A DNA stretch of 33,361 nucleotides from an uncultured Verrucomicrobiota bacterium (lineage in GTDB: Bacteria > Verrucomicrobiota > Kiritimatiellia > RFP12 > UBA1067): NCBI GenBank assembly GCA_945834475.1, contig CAMAHK010000015.1, positions 1-33,361 on the forward strand, in the 5' to 3' direction. Numbering within the stretch: position 1 is the first letter of the stretch; each line of letters starts with the position of its first letter. This document shows, in pieces, positions 8,741 through 17,670 of the stretch. Made by a program: the position numbers and the translations under genes. The notes beneath the pieces were generated by a model. It made no database searches. It had not been told where the DNA came from and worked only from the letters and a program-made list of their open reading frames with translations.

Positions 8741-11199
8741 TGCTTGTCCACAAGGGGCTTCTTCTTCGGCGGATTCTTCGCGGCCTCGATCGCCGCATCC
8801 AACGCCTTCTTCGTGTCCAGCACCGCCGCAGAGTCGGGAATCAGCTTGAGCGCCTTCTCGACATTGACGCGCGCAGCGTCGAACTTCTTCAATTCGATCT
8901 GAAGCATCGCCAGATTGTTGTAGACTGCAGGCTCCTCCGGCTTGCGGATGAGGCACCGAAGCAGATAGCGCTCGGCTCGCGAAAGCTGCCGCTCCTTCAA
9001 ATAGAACATACCCATCGCAAAGTTCGCGTCAGGATTGTCCGGATCCGAACCGAGAATCGTCTCCGCGTAAAGCTTGCCCATCGTGAAATCGGCGCGGACG
9101 AGCGCCAGCTGAAGGCCCTCACGCGGTGTCAGCTTCTGCATCATCGCTTCGTTGCGTTTTTCCATCGCACGCACAAGGTCCTTGTAAATTGCATTACACT
9201 CGTTGAGCCTCTTGGATAGGTTTACGTCCGCGATTGCCGCCTCAGCCTCTCCGGCCAGGTCTTCGGCTTCACCACGGTAAATGCACATGCGCGCGAGGCG
9301 CCACTGGAGGGCATAGAACGCGTCCAAGATGGCCTTGTCCGTGCAGGTCTTGGCGCCGCCCTTGCCGTGATGAACCGCGAGAACCTGTTGAGCAAGGTCC
9401 TGCGCCGCCGCAATGCCACGCTGCCGCTCGGCTTCGTCAACAAAGCCCGTCAGACGCGAGAGAAGTCCGCCCATCGGGGGAATCGGCTTGCCGTCACGTT
9501 TCCAAAGATCGAAACCCATGAGTGCGGCCGACTCGGCAAGCCGCGCAGGCTTGTCGCGAATCCACGACCGGAGCCCCATCGCCGTGTCATACTTGAACGA
9601 GAAGCGATCCTCTTCGTCCGTCATCTCACGCGAACGGAGATAAACGTTGTACGCGCCCGGACCGCCCATCAGCGAGTAGCACCTGAGCGGCAAGCCGTTG
9701 CGAACGGCCGCGAGTTCAATCGCGGCATCGAGATTGCCGTCCGTGAAGAGAAACTTCGCCTCACCCGCCTCACGCACGATTTCCTCAATCGCCGCGTTGA
9801 GGATCGTCATCATCTGCCGCGTCGTCTTCTTGACGCGTCCGGGAATCATCACCGCGACAACCACCAGCGGAATAACGATGATGCCCAGGCGACGCAGGAT
9901 GACCGTCGAGAGCGGAACACGAACATCCTTCTCAATGCGACGCGCCAGGGGACGAATCGGACGATTTCCGTTCTCCTCGTCATCATCTTCCTCGTCGTCG
10001 ACGATTTCGCCGAAAAACTGCTTGGCCAGGCGCTTGTGATCACGACAAAGCGCGTCCACGCCCAGAACCGTCAGCGAAAGCGCGAGCGTCGCCGCGCAGC
10101 AGAAAAGTCCAATCGACAGGAGGAACTGGGACTTCATCGGGGAATACGTCCAGAACCAGAGCGCGGGCAACGACGCGGACTGCGCCAGCACCACGACGCC
10201 GCAACCGAAGAAGATCAAGCCCGAGGTGTACGAGAGGAACCGCTCCTCATCCGCACTTTCGGGGAACTTGATCGTCGCGACAACAAACGGCAAAATGGAA
10301 ACGCCGACCCACAGCACCCATGCGCTTGCGTCCGCCGCGCCCGCGAGGCGATGCCAGTAGCTGAGCAAATAGCTGAGCGGGATGTCGCCGACCGTGCCAC
10401 CCGTACCGACCAACCCGTCATGCGCGATGAACGTCCAGCAGTTCAGCGCTACCCCGCCAGCCAGCGCCGAGAGGAAGATAAACGTCATGTGCCACTTGCC
10501 GACTTCCATCACCGACGGCTTGAAGAACGGCGACTCCAAAGCCGGCATGTACTTGAGGATCGCGTTATTGAGGAAGATCAGGATCAGGGACAGGATGATT
10601 CCCATCGGCGTTTCGGCCGACAGCAAGCCCAGCGTCAAAGCGCACAGGTACGCATACGTGAGCGTACCCTTGCGCAGGAAGACGAAGAAGAACTCGATTG
10701 CCGCGAGCGTGAGTCCCAGGAGAATCGTCGTCTCCGACAGGCACTGACCGGCCGTCCAGACGGGATCGGATGCAACAAAAGCCGCCGCGCCGACAGCTGA
10801 CGCCATACGCATGACGAGCGTGCGACGTTTCGAAATTTGCGGACGCATCCGCATCGCCAAGGCTAGCCATTCGCGCAACACCGAATAGATACAGACCGCC
10901 ACCGCCGCCAACGCGAGATGTCCAAAGAGTCGCATCATCGCCGCGCCATGCGCAAGGCCGAACCACGCGTAGATCTGCGAAGCCGCCGCCGTCCAGTACC
11001 CCGGCAACACGCTCGTCGCCGGGCGCACCCCCGTCGCCACCGCGACACCGTCCCACAAGCTCGGATGCAGTCCCGGATACTCCCACAGCCCGGCAAAGAA
11101 CAACGTGATTGCCGCAATGAGGACAACAATAACCAAATCGCCCAGCCCGATACGTTCGGTCTGGGCGACTTCCGCTTCGAGAAGCTCGTCGTTTTTCAT
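8737..11199 (-). CDS. Polytopic membrane protein with C-terminal TPR-like repeats
   Basis: Multiple hydrophobic helices; C-terminal DNPDANFAMGMFYLKERQLSRAERYLLRCLIRKPEEPAVYNNLAMLQIELKKFDAARVNVEKAL. Confidence 0.8.
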   Translation of the reverse strand: MKNDELLEAEVAQTERIGLGDLVIVVLIAAITLFFAGLWEYPGLHPSLWDGVAVATGVRPATSVLPGYWTAAASQIYAWFGLAHGAAMMRLFGHLALAAVAVCIYSVLREWLALAMRMRPQISKRRTLVMRMASAVGAAAFVASDPVWTAGQCLSETTILLGLTLAAIEFFFVFLRKGTLTYAYLCALTLGLLSAETPMGIILSLILIFLNNAILKYMPALESPFFKPSVMEVGKWHMTFIFLSALAGGVALNCWTFIAHDGLVGTGGTVGDIPLSYLLSYWHRLAGAADASAWVLWVGVSILPFVVATIKFPESADEERFLSYTSGLIFFGCGVVVLAQSASLPALWFWTYSPMKSQFLLSIGLFCCAATLALSLTVLGVDALCRDHKRLAKQFFGEIVDDEEDDDEENGNRPIRPLARRIEKDVRVPLSTVILRRLGIIVIPLVVVAVMIPGRVKKTTRQMMTILNAAIEEIVREAGEAKFLFTDGNLDAAIELAAVRNGLPLRCYSLMGGPGAYNVYLRSREMTDEEDRFSFKYDTAMGLRSWIRDKPARLAESAALMGFDLWKRDGKPIPPMGGLLSRLTGFVDEAERQRGIAAAQDLAQQVLAVHHGKGGAKTCTDKAILDAFYALQWRLARMCIYRGEAEDLAGEAEAAIADVNLSKRLNECNAIYKDLVRAMEKRNEAMMQKLTPREGLQLALVRADFTMGKLYAETILGSDPDNPDANFAMGMFYLKERQLSRAERYLLRCLIRKPEEPAVYNNLAMLQIELKKFDAARVNVEKALKLIPDSAAVLDTKKALDAAIEAAKNPPKKKPLVDKQ

Positions 11200-11202
11200 A
11201 AA

Positions 11203-11679
11203 TTAAGCTTTGCGACGCTTGAGAGCAAGACCCGCGAGACCCAAGAGCATCAACACGCCAGAGGTCGGCTCAGGGGCGGCATACGCTCCACCATGCCAAA
11301 CATTAGCAGAGGTAATGGACAATGGCGTTTCCAAAATATAACCCGAACTCACCAATTCTGCATAGGACTTGGTTTCGCTATACCCAAGCACATCCTTGAC
11401 ACCAGAGTCATAATTGACTAGTTCGATGTAGAAAGAATAACCGCCTGTAGCAAAGGTGGAGACATCGACAGCGTAATACTCTTGCTCGTTACCCTTCTTA
11501 AGTGCACCAATCTTAGTATCTGCGGCACCATCCTTTTTTGCATAAAGATACGCGGTATTGACCTTGCTCGGCTCTGTAATCGTAGTGTAATCCTCCGACT
11601 GAACCTGCCAATAGAGGTACGAGGCCTGCGACATAAGCGCCAAACTCGCAATCGCAAAAGCAATAAATAGCTTCTTCAT
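11203..11679 (-). CDS. Small exported protein with PEP-CTERM-like sorting tail
   Basis: Signal peptide MKKLFIAFAIASLALMSQAS; C-terminus APEPTSGVLMLLGLAGLALKRRKA. Confidence 0.85.
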   Translation of the reverse strand: MKKLFIAFAIASLALMSQASYLYWQVQSEDYTTITEPSKVNTAYLYAKKDGAADTKIGALKKGNEQEYYAVDVSTFATGGYSFYIELVNYDSGVKDVLGYSETKSYAELVSSGYILETPLSITSANVWHGGAYAAPEPTSGVLMLLGLAGLALKRRKA

Positions 11680-11700
11680 AACGTCTTCCTATCTTTCTAG

Positions 11701-12450
11701 TTACCACTGAACAGAAACAGTTCCTGAGCCCTTCTGCACACGCATCCAAACGCCTTCTCCGGCCGGAACCGGCGTAGTATAAGGCGTATAGGTTTCGTCA
11801 CCCGTATCCAAATTCGTCGTCAGTGTGCACCACTTATCGGTCGAATCCTTCCAATACAAAGGCTGACCATTCGGAAGAATGACCTGATCACCAGAAGTCA
11901 CGCCAGCCCACGTTCCGGCGTTAAGCGAAACCGCGTTCGCTGACGGAGGAGCAATCAAGGTGTAGGTAACACTTGAGTCATTACGAGTAACGGAAATCAA
12001 CGGCTGCGTCGAATTATACTGCCCATAGAGGTAGAACGGATTGGCTACGGCAGGCGTACCAGCCGTCGGATTCTTACGAACGAGAATCAACGCACCGCCG
12101 CGCGCCAGCTCATCTGTATCAGAACCTGCCGTAGGCGTAATGCCATTGGCAACTATCGTCGCACCTTCCCAACCCGAGGAGGTCAAGCGCCACATCTTAT
12201 ACGATGAGCCGTTGTAATAATAAAGCTGATCACCGATATACGCAGGATCGTCCGACTTCGGCGTCAGGTTTGCAGTCTTCACGACATCCTTGACCTTGAT
12301 TGCACCGCCGCCGGCATTTTCCCACGGGATGGAGATAATCGTCTGCGCCTTGTCGGAGTCGACGCGGAGGATGCCGAAGGTATTGGAGGACTCGACCGCC
12401 AGAGCCGTGGAGGCCGCGGCAATCGCGAGAGCAGAAACAATCGTCTTCAT
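11701..12450 (-). CDS. Hypothetical exported protein
   Basis: MKTIVSALAIAAASTALAVESSNTFG signal peptide; RBS aggaaat upstream. Confidence 0.75.
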   Translation of the reverse strand: MKTIVSALAIAAASTALAVESSNTFGILRVDSDKAQTIISIPWENAGGGAIKVKDVVKTANLTPKSDDPAYIGDQLYYYNGSSYKMWRLTSSGWEGATIVANGITPTAGSDTDELARGGALILVRKNPTAGTPAVANPFYLYGQYNSTQPLISVTRNDSSVTYTLIAPPSANAVSLNAGTWAGVTSGDQVILPNGQPLYWKDSTDKWCTLTTNLDTGDETYTPYTTPVPAGEGVWMRVQKGSGTVSVQW

Positions 12451-12472
12451 TTGATTATTTCCTTTCTAAGAC

Positions 12473-13183
12473 TTATTCAGCCTTGATCGAGAAAAACTTC
12501 TCGTCGGAGTTGACGACGATGTTCGCTTCCTTCGCATCCTGGAAGCCAACAGACTTGACGACGGTATCACGCATAAGCCCGCCCATCACCGAGTACTTGA
12601 GACCGGGAACGAGATTGCCGACCGAAATCGTGACCTGCGCACCGTCAATCGCGATGCCCTTGATGACCGGCGCAATCGCCGCCATATCGCCTGCGAGCGC
12701 CGCGCTACCAGCCTTGACCGCCACAGCGTTGCCCTCGGCATCGACCGTGTTGTCGGTCTTGGCCGCCGCGATATTCGCTGTGCCGTTCGCACCGCCGAAA
12801 GTCTTCGCGACCGCCGCACCCGTCACGATGCCGTTGCCGGCGCGCGTGTCGAGAAGGTAGACCGCATACTGACCGCCCTGGGGCGCGACCTTCGAGTCGA
12901 TCTGAAAGAGCGTCAGCGGACACTTGCCGTCCTTCGCGAGACCGGCCTTGAAGATGACCTTGTCGTTTGCGTCGACTGCCTGGCCCTCGGTCGTGAAGCC
13001 GTCGAAGTTGCCGTCGGCGAACCAAACGAGCGCGTAGATCTCGCCGTCCTTCACCGGCACGCCGTCGGCATACGTATCCGTGCCCGGCGTCGAGAACGTA
13101 ATGAGCGTATTCGCCGCATCGGCAAACACCCCAAAGGCCATGCACGCGCAGGCCGCAAAAGCGAGAAATTGAGTCGACTTCAT
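12473..13183 (-). CDS. Hypothetical exported protein
   Basis: MKSTQFLAFAACACMAFGVFADA signal peptide; preceded by a strong promoter-like element. Confidence 0.75.
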   Translation of the reverse strand: MKSTQFLAFAACACMAFGVFADAANTLITFSTPGTDTYADGVPVKDGEIYALVWFADGNFDGFTTEGQAVDANDKVIFKAGLAKDGKCPLTLFQIDSKVAPQGGQYAVYLLDTRAGNGIVTGAAVAKTFGGANGTANIAAAKTDNTVDAEGNAVAVKAGSAALAGDMAAIAPVIKGIAIDGAQVTISVGNLVPGLKYSVMGGLMRDTVVKSVGFQDAKEANIVVNSDEKFFSIKAE

Positions 13184-13218
13184 GAGTATATAATCTTTCC
13201 TAGGAGTCTATCGTCGCA

Positions 13219-13248
13219 ATTATACTAAATTGAGCGCATCAATGTCAA
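13219..13248 (-). promoter_or_regulatory. Sigma70-like promoter for the exported-protein gene cluster
   Basis: Minus strand TTGACA (13248-13243), 18-nt spacer, TATAAT (13224-13219). Confidence 0.7.
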
Positions 13249-15682
13249 TACTGACGCGGAGCGATTTCGGTGCGGGACGTTGCCGAACCAACCAACGCCA
13301 GGCCTGGGCGATTTTCGCGTTCGACGTCCCGCGAATGACGATTTGCCAGCGGAACCAGCCGTCGGCCTTCTCGAGCGCACTCGGCAGCGCGTCGGAAACC
13401 TCAAGTGTCGGACCTGGTCCAGCCGCGGCCGAGGCGGCTCGCGGTACGGTTTTCGCTACGTTCTGGAGCGAAGTGGCGTACATCTCGGCCCAGCTCGAGA
13501 CCTCTCGTAGGTCTTGAGACTTGAGCGTCACGAGCGCGAGATGCGTGTACGGCGGGAACGCCATCTCCTCGCGCGCCTTCAGCTCGGCCGCCGCGAAACC
13601 TTCGTAGTCGGCGCACGCCGCGAAACGCAGGACGGCGTTCTCGGGATCATAGGTCTGGATGATGACCTCACCGGGAAGTTCCGCGCGTCCCGCACGTCCC
13701 GACACCTGCGCCAGAAGCTGGAACGTCCTCTCGCTCGCGCGGAAGTCCGGCATGTTGATGGAGCTGTCGGCATTGAGGACGCCGACCAGCGTCACGTTCG
13801 GGAAGTCAAGCCCCTTCGCGATCATCTGCGTGCCGATGAGGATATCGGCCTCGCCGCGGCGAAAGATGCCGAGGATCTCGTCGTGCGAATTCTTGCGGCT
13901 AGTCGAGTCGGCATCCATCCGAAGGACGCGCGCCTCCTTGAAACAGGTCTTCAGTGCCGCCTCCGCGCGCTGCGTGCCGATGCCGCGATAGGTGAGATGC
14001 GTCGACTTGCACTGGGGACAGCCCCGCGGCATCTCGATCCATCCGCCGCAGATGTGGCAGCGGAGGCAGGTGTCGGCGCGATGGTACGTGTAGGGCATCC
14101 CTCGGTCGGGTGTCGAACAGTGCGGACACTCGAGGACGTGTCCGCAGTCCTCGCACACGACCTGCCGCGAGTATCCGCGCCGGTTGAGAAAGAGAATCGT
14201 CTGCTCGCCCCGCTGCAGCCGAAGCGAAATCGCGTCGAGGAGATCTTTGGAGAAGATAGAACCTCCTGACTGACGCGACAAGAGTGTCGCGTCCCCGTCG
14301 CCGGCACGCATCGGGGGCGCGACACTCTTGTCGCGCCGTTCCGAGCCCATATCCACCAATCTCACGACAGGCAAGGTCCCCGCGCCCGCACGCTTCGTCA
14401 TCGTCGCGAGCGCGTACTTCCCCTTCTTCACGTTCATCCAGCTCTCGAGGGACGGCGTCGCGCTCCCGAGGACGACCCGCGCGCCTTCGATTGCGCCGCG
14501 CAAGACGGCGATGTCCCGCGCATGGTAGCGCGGCGTCTCGTCCTGCTTGTACGAGTTCTCATGCTCCTCGTCGACAACGATGAGCCCCAAGTCCTTCACG
14601 GGTGCCCACACCGCCGAGCGAGGCCCCACGACGACGCGCGCCGCGCCAGAGCGGATGCGGTGCCACTCGTCGTAGCGCTCGCCGTCGGAAAGCGCCGAAT
14701 GAAGAACCGCGACACGGTCGCCGAAGCGGGACGCAAATCGCTGCACGGTCTGTGGCGTCAGCGAAATCTCCGGCACCATCACGATCGCCCCGCGTCCCGC
14801 ATCAAGTTCTGCAGCAATCGCCTGAAGATAGACCTCGGTCTTTCCCGAACCCGTGATGCCGAACAAAAGCACGGGCCGTCGACTTTTCGGCTGGTCCTCC
14901 CGGACGTCGGTCGTCGCACGTCGGTCGTCGTCTCGACTTGCGACTTCCAACTTCCGACTCGCGGGACTTGAATCACCCCGCGATGCAATTGCCTCCAATG
15001 CCTTCGCCTGCTCCTCATTCAGCGGCAGCGGCTTCGTCGGCAGAATCTTGCGGTTGCCGAGCGGATTGCGGCGCTTCGCTTTCACGGCGACCTTGACGAG
15101 CCCGAGCTGTCCGAGCTGCTTGATCGTCGCCGGCGTCGTCTTGAGCTCATGGCAAAGCTGACTCATCCACCCGCCGCCCAGGCGCGCGATCTGCGCATAG
15201 AGCCACTCCTGCCGCTTCGTGAGCGAGACCGGCACCGCGCCGAGCGTCGGCTCGATGAAGAGAAGCTCCTGCGGCTTCGCGTTCTTCTTCAAGACCGCCG
15301 CCGGAAGTGCGGTTTTAAGCACCGTTTCAAGCGGCGAACACGTGTACGCCGCCACACGCTTGACGAGCTCCAGCAACGCCGGAGAGAAAAATGGCGTCTC
15401 GTCGACAATGGCGGTAATGGGCTTGAGGCGAAACTCCGTACCGCGGTGCGTCTCGCCCGCGGTGTCGAACAGCCCAACCTGGAAACTCCGCGGGCGAGGA
15501 CGCACCGCGGTACGGGATTCGTCCACCTCTCCCTCCACCGCCATCACGAAGCCGCGCACCTCGCGATGTCCAAACGGAACGGAAAGAAGCTGGCCGACGG
15601 CCAGCTTCTTCTCAAGCGCTTCGGGAACTTCGTAGTCGAAGAGCCGATCGAGCGCCAGGTCGATCGCGACCTTAACGGTCAC
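13220..15682 (-). CDS. priA: Primosomal helicase PriA, GTG start, multiple in-frame repeat insertions
   Basis: LFGITGSGKTEVYLQAI; VDEEHENSYKQDETPRYHARD; Cys-rich zinc motif CEDCGHVLECPHCSTP...CLRCHICGGW; GTQMIAKGLDFPNVTLVGVLNAD. Confidence 0.96.
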   Translation of the reverse strand: MTVKVAIDLALDRLFDYEVPEALEKKLAVGQLLSVPFGHREVRGFVMAVEGEVDESRTAVRPRPRSFQVGLFDTAGETHRGTEFRLKPITAIVDETPFFSPALLELVKRVAAYTCSPLETVLKTALPAAVLKKNAKPQELLFIEPTLGAVPVSLTKRQEWLYAQIARLGGGWMSQLCHELKTTPATIKQLGQLGLVKVAVKAKRRNPLGNRKILPTKPLPLNEEQAKALEAIASRGDSSPASRKLEVASRDDDRRATTDVREDQPKSRRPVLLFGITGSGKTEVYLQAIAAELDAGRGAIVMVPEISLTPQTVQRFASRFGDRVAVLHSALSDGERYDEWHRIRSGAARVVVGPRSAVWAPVKDLGLIVVDEEHENSYKQDETPRYHARDIAVLRGAIEGARVVLGSATPSLESWMNVKKGKYALATMTKRAGAGTLPVVRLVDMGSERRDKSVAPPMRAGDGDATLLSRQSGGSIFSKDLLDAISLRLQRGEQTILFLNRRGYSRQVVCEDCGHVLECPHCSTPDRGMPYTYHRADTCLRCHICGGWIEMPRGCPQCKSTHLTYRGIGTQRAEAALKTCFKEARVLRMDADSTSRKNSHDEILGIFRRGEADILIGTQMIAKGLDFPNVTLVGVLNADSSINMPDFRASERTFQLLAQVSGRAGRAELPGEVIIQTYDPENAVLRFAACADYEGFAAAELKAREEMAFPPYTHLALVTLKSQDLREVSSWAEMYATSLQNVAKTVPRAASAAAGPGPTLEVSDALPSALEKADGWFRWQIVIRGTSNAKIAQAWRWLVRQRPAPKSLRVSIDIDALNLV
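13422..13449 (-). repeat. Hairpin repeat family A copy A4, inside priA
   Basis: gccgcggccgaggcggctcgcggtacgg. Confidence 0.82.
14272..14337. repeat. Inverted pair of family C hairpins (C2, C3) inside priA
   Basis: gacgcgaca-agag-tgtcgcgtc (14272-14293) and ggcgcgaca-ctct-tgtcgcgcc (14316-14337), 22-nt spacer. Confidence 0.88.
14904..14931. repeat. 14-nt direct repeat x2 in priA
   Basis: acgtcggtcgtcgc acgtcggtcgtcgt. Confidence 0.75.
15436..15515. repeat. Inverted pair of family B hairpins (B1, B2) inside priA
   Basis: ccgtaccgcggtgcgtctcgcccgcgg (15436-15462) and ccgcgggcgaggacgcaccgcggtacgg (15488-15515). Confidence 0.9.
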
Positions 15683-16432
15683 TTACTTCGCACCCGTCTT
15701 CAAGTACTCGAACGTCGTGCCCTGCGGGATCACGAAGCTCTGACGGTTGTAGACGAGGTAGAGCTTGTTGTACTTCGCCTTGATGACCTGCGCCGCACCG
15801 CCCTTGCGGATAACAATAAACGCCTTGTTGCCGAACGGCGTGTCGGACTCACCGCCATCAGCCTTGCCGATCTTGACTTCCGTCTTATCGGTCGACATGT
15901 CATGCGAACCACTCGAGGTCGGGAGCGCGCCGATCTGCGCGTTACGCGTGACGAGCACGGGGACGATGTCTTCCATCTCGTCCGTGACGCCCTTCGCGAC
16001 GCACCAGGCAACGTTCTGGCCATTGAGCGAGGTGCCGCCCGTGAAGGCCGGGACGCCCGAGCCCGAGAGAACGCCGATATCGACGCCGCTCACATACGGA
16101 GCCCAGTCTGTCTCACCATACTTCTTGATGTTAAAGAGCTCTTCGAAGTACTTCGCGGAATCGGAGAACGGCATGCCGGCGATATCTTCCTGGTCGTCGC
16201 TCTGCTGATCCGTCGACTTCGGCCACACGCTCTGGAGGCCCGCGCCTTCACGCTCGGTGTTAGCCTGCGTGATGCCGACGAAAAGGTTGCGGCCGCGCAT
16301 CGACATGGCCGACGTGTTCGCCGACAGCATGGCGGCCGAAATCGCCGGGAAGAGCGCGCCCATGAGAATGCCGAGAATGCCGATAACGACGAGCAATTCG
16401 ACGAGTGTAAAGCCTTTGTTGGTCTTGTTCAT
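15683..16432 (-). CDS. Type II secretion/type IV pilin-like pseudopilin
   Basis: MNKTNKGFTLVELLVVIGILGILMGALFPAISAA prepilin N-methylation motif; stop codon abuts the priA start. Confidence 0.85.
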   Translation of the reverse strand: MNKTNKGFTLVELLVVIGILGILMGALFPAISAAMLSANTSAMSMRGRNLFVGITQANTEREGAGLQSVWPKSTDQQSDDQEDIAGMPFSDSAKYFEELFNIKKYGETDWAPYVSGVDIGVLSGSGVPAFTGGTSLNGQNVAWCVAKGVTDEMEDIVPVLVTRNAQIGALPTSSGSHDMSTDKTEVKIGKADGGESDTPFGNKAFIVIRKGGAAQVIKAKYNKLYLVYNRQSFVIPQGTTFEYLKTGAK

Positions 16433-16481
16433 TTTTGATTTACCTTCTGTTTGTTCTGTTGGTGATATTATCTCAAAAATT

Positions 16482-17150
16482 CTATTTGCGTTCAAGCGCC
16501 TTTTTCAGATACGGCGCATACGCTTTTGTGTAGACGACAAGCGTCCAGAGCGTCAGCACGATCAGGAACAGCTCGACGAAGAGGCAGCTCGTCTCCCATG
16601 CGCTCGCAAGGAAGAGCCAGCCCTCCGTCTTCGGCAGCTGGGGCGAGAGCGCCAGATACGCGTAGACCCACCCCGCCGCTGGGAACGAGAGCGCCGTGCG
16701 GACCTTGCCGATCCACATCGCCGCCACGTCCGCGCCGTACATTGAGCCGACGGACCGAAGGAACGTGACCCACGTGTCACGCAGCGAGTAGAGAATCGTG
16801 AAGACCAAGAGCGACACCGAATGCCACGTCGCGCCCTCGCCGCCCACCGCCATCGACTGCCAGAGAAGCATCGGGAACGCCACGATGAAGAAGACCTTGT
16901 CCATCAACGGATCGGCCATCTTTCCAAGCGCCGAAACAACACCCCATTTGCGCGCGAGCTTGCCGTCAAAGAGATCGGTGATCCCCGCGAGGAACATCGC
17001 CGCGCCGGCCACAAGTGCCCAAGTCACGGCCTCGCCCGTCGTCAGGTGCGCAACGTTTGTCTGCGTTACGACCGCAATCACCGCCCAAATCAAGATGAGC
17101 GGCACGCGCGCGAAGGTGAGCGCGTTCACGAAAAGACGCTTGGCGTTCAC
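16482..17150 (-). CDS. CDP-alcohol phosphatidyltransferase family (PgsA-like)
   Basis: AGITDLFDGKLARKWGVVSALGKMADPLMDKVFF matches D-G-x2-A-R-x8-G-x3-D-x3-D. Confidence 0.88.
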   Translation of the reverse strand: MNAKRLFVNALTFARVPLILIWAVIAVVTQTNVAHLTTGEAVTWALVAGAAMFLAGITDLFDGKLARKWGVVSALGKMADPLMDKVFFIVAFPMLLWQSMAVGGEGATWHSVSLLVFTILYSLRDTWVTFLRSVGSMYGADVAAMWIGKVRTALSFPAAGWVYAYLALSPQLPKTEGWLFLASAWETSCLFVELFLIVLTLWTLVVYTKAYAPYLKKALERK

Positions 17151-17521
17151 GCTTCGGTAATTCCTTCCGAAACGACTTCCTGCAGGACGCTCAACGTCTC
17201 CTGCATCTGCACGAGCCGCGCCTTCAGCGCCTGGATCTTGAGTTCGGCCTTCTGGTAATTACGGCGCGTCGCGAAAAGCTGCTTGAGGATCTCGCCCGAA
17301 TCAAGGTCAAGGTCGGCGAGTTCCATCCCGTCCGGAATCGGCACCAACACCGACTGCCCGCACTCGGAGCAGTTGATCTGAAGCCCGGCGCCGCGGTAGT
17401 CGATGACGAGGTTCTTGCCACAGTGCGGACAGTCAAAGACGATATCCGTATCGCGGATTTCCGCCTCTTCCGTGTTCTCGCGAACCGGCACGTCGATTTC
17501 TTCGTATTCGGCTTCAGCCAT
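17147..17521 (-). CDS. Small zinc-ribbon protein with C-terminal coiled coil
   Basis: FDCPHCGKNLVIDYRGAGLQINCSECGQSVLVPIP; start MAEAEYEEIDV preceded by gggagg. Confidence 0.75.
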   Translation of the reverse strand: MAEAEYEEIDVPVRENTEEAEIRDTDIVFDCPHCGKNLVIDYRGAGLQINCSECGQSVLVPIPDGMELADLDLDSGEILKQLFATRRNYQKAELKIQALKARLVQMQETLSVLQEVVSEGITEA

Positions 17522-17546
17522 AGGTAACCTCCCGTTTGTTGTTGCC

Positions 17547-17552
17547 ATTATA
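17547..17552 (-). promoter_or_regulatory. -10-like TATAAT upstream of the zinc-ribbon gene
   Basis: Minus strand GCTATAATGG about 25 nt upstream of the start at 17521; abuts the adjacent terminator hairpin. Confidence 0.45.
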
Positions 17553-17554
17553 GC

Positions 17555-17595
17555 AAAAAAAGAATGTTGCGGCAAATGCGCAACATTCTTTTTTT
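17555..17595. terminator. Bidirectional Rho-independent terminator
   Basis: aaaaaaagaatgttgcg-gcaaatg-cgcaacattcttttttt, perfect 17-bp stem with A/T flanks. Confidence 0.85.
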
Positions 17596-17670
17596 GAGGT
17601 CAAGGTCGGAGATCAAGGTCAAGAGCGGAATGCATCCATTCTACACCTACACCTCAAACCTACACCTAAC

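Noticed and set aside
7982-8956. N-terminal extension of the mlaE ORF
   Set aside because: Extension is the antisense-frame overlap of the upstream TPR gene; ATG at 8740 overlaps the upstream stop and begins the conserved protein.
9367-10800. Long + strand ORF (477 aa), and similar ones at 27018-28535, 20974-22128 and 32050-33348
   Set aside because: Antisense shadows of well-supported minus-strand genes; Arg/His/Asp-rich translations typical of GC-rich antisense frames.
17522-17575. Extended start of the zinc-ribbon ORF (MPQHSFFAIMATTNGRLP)
   Set aside because: Encoded by terminator and promoter DNA; MAEAEYEEID at 17521 has a good RBS.
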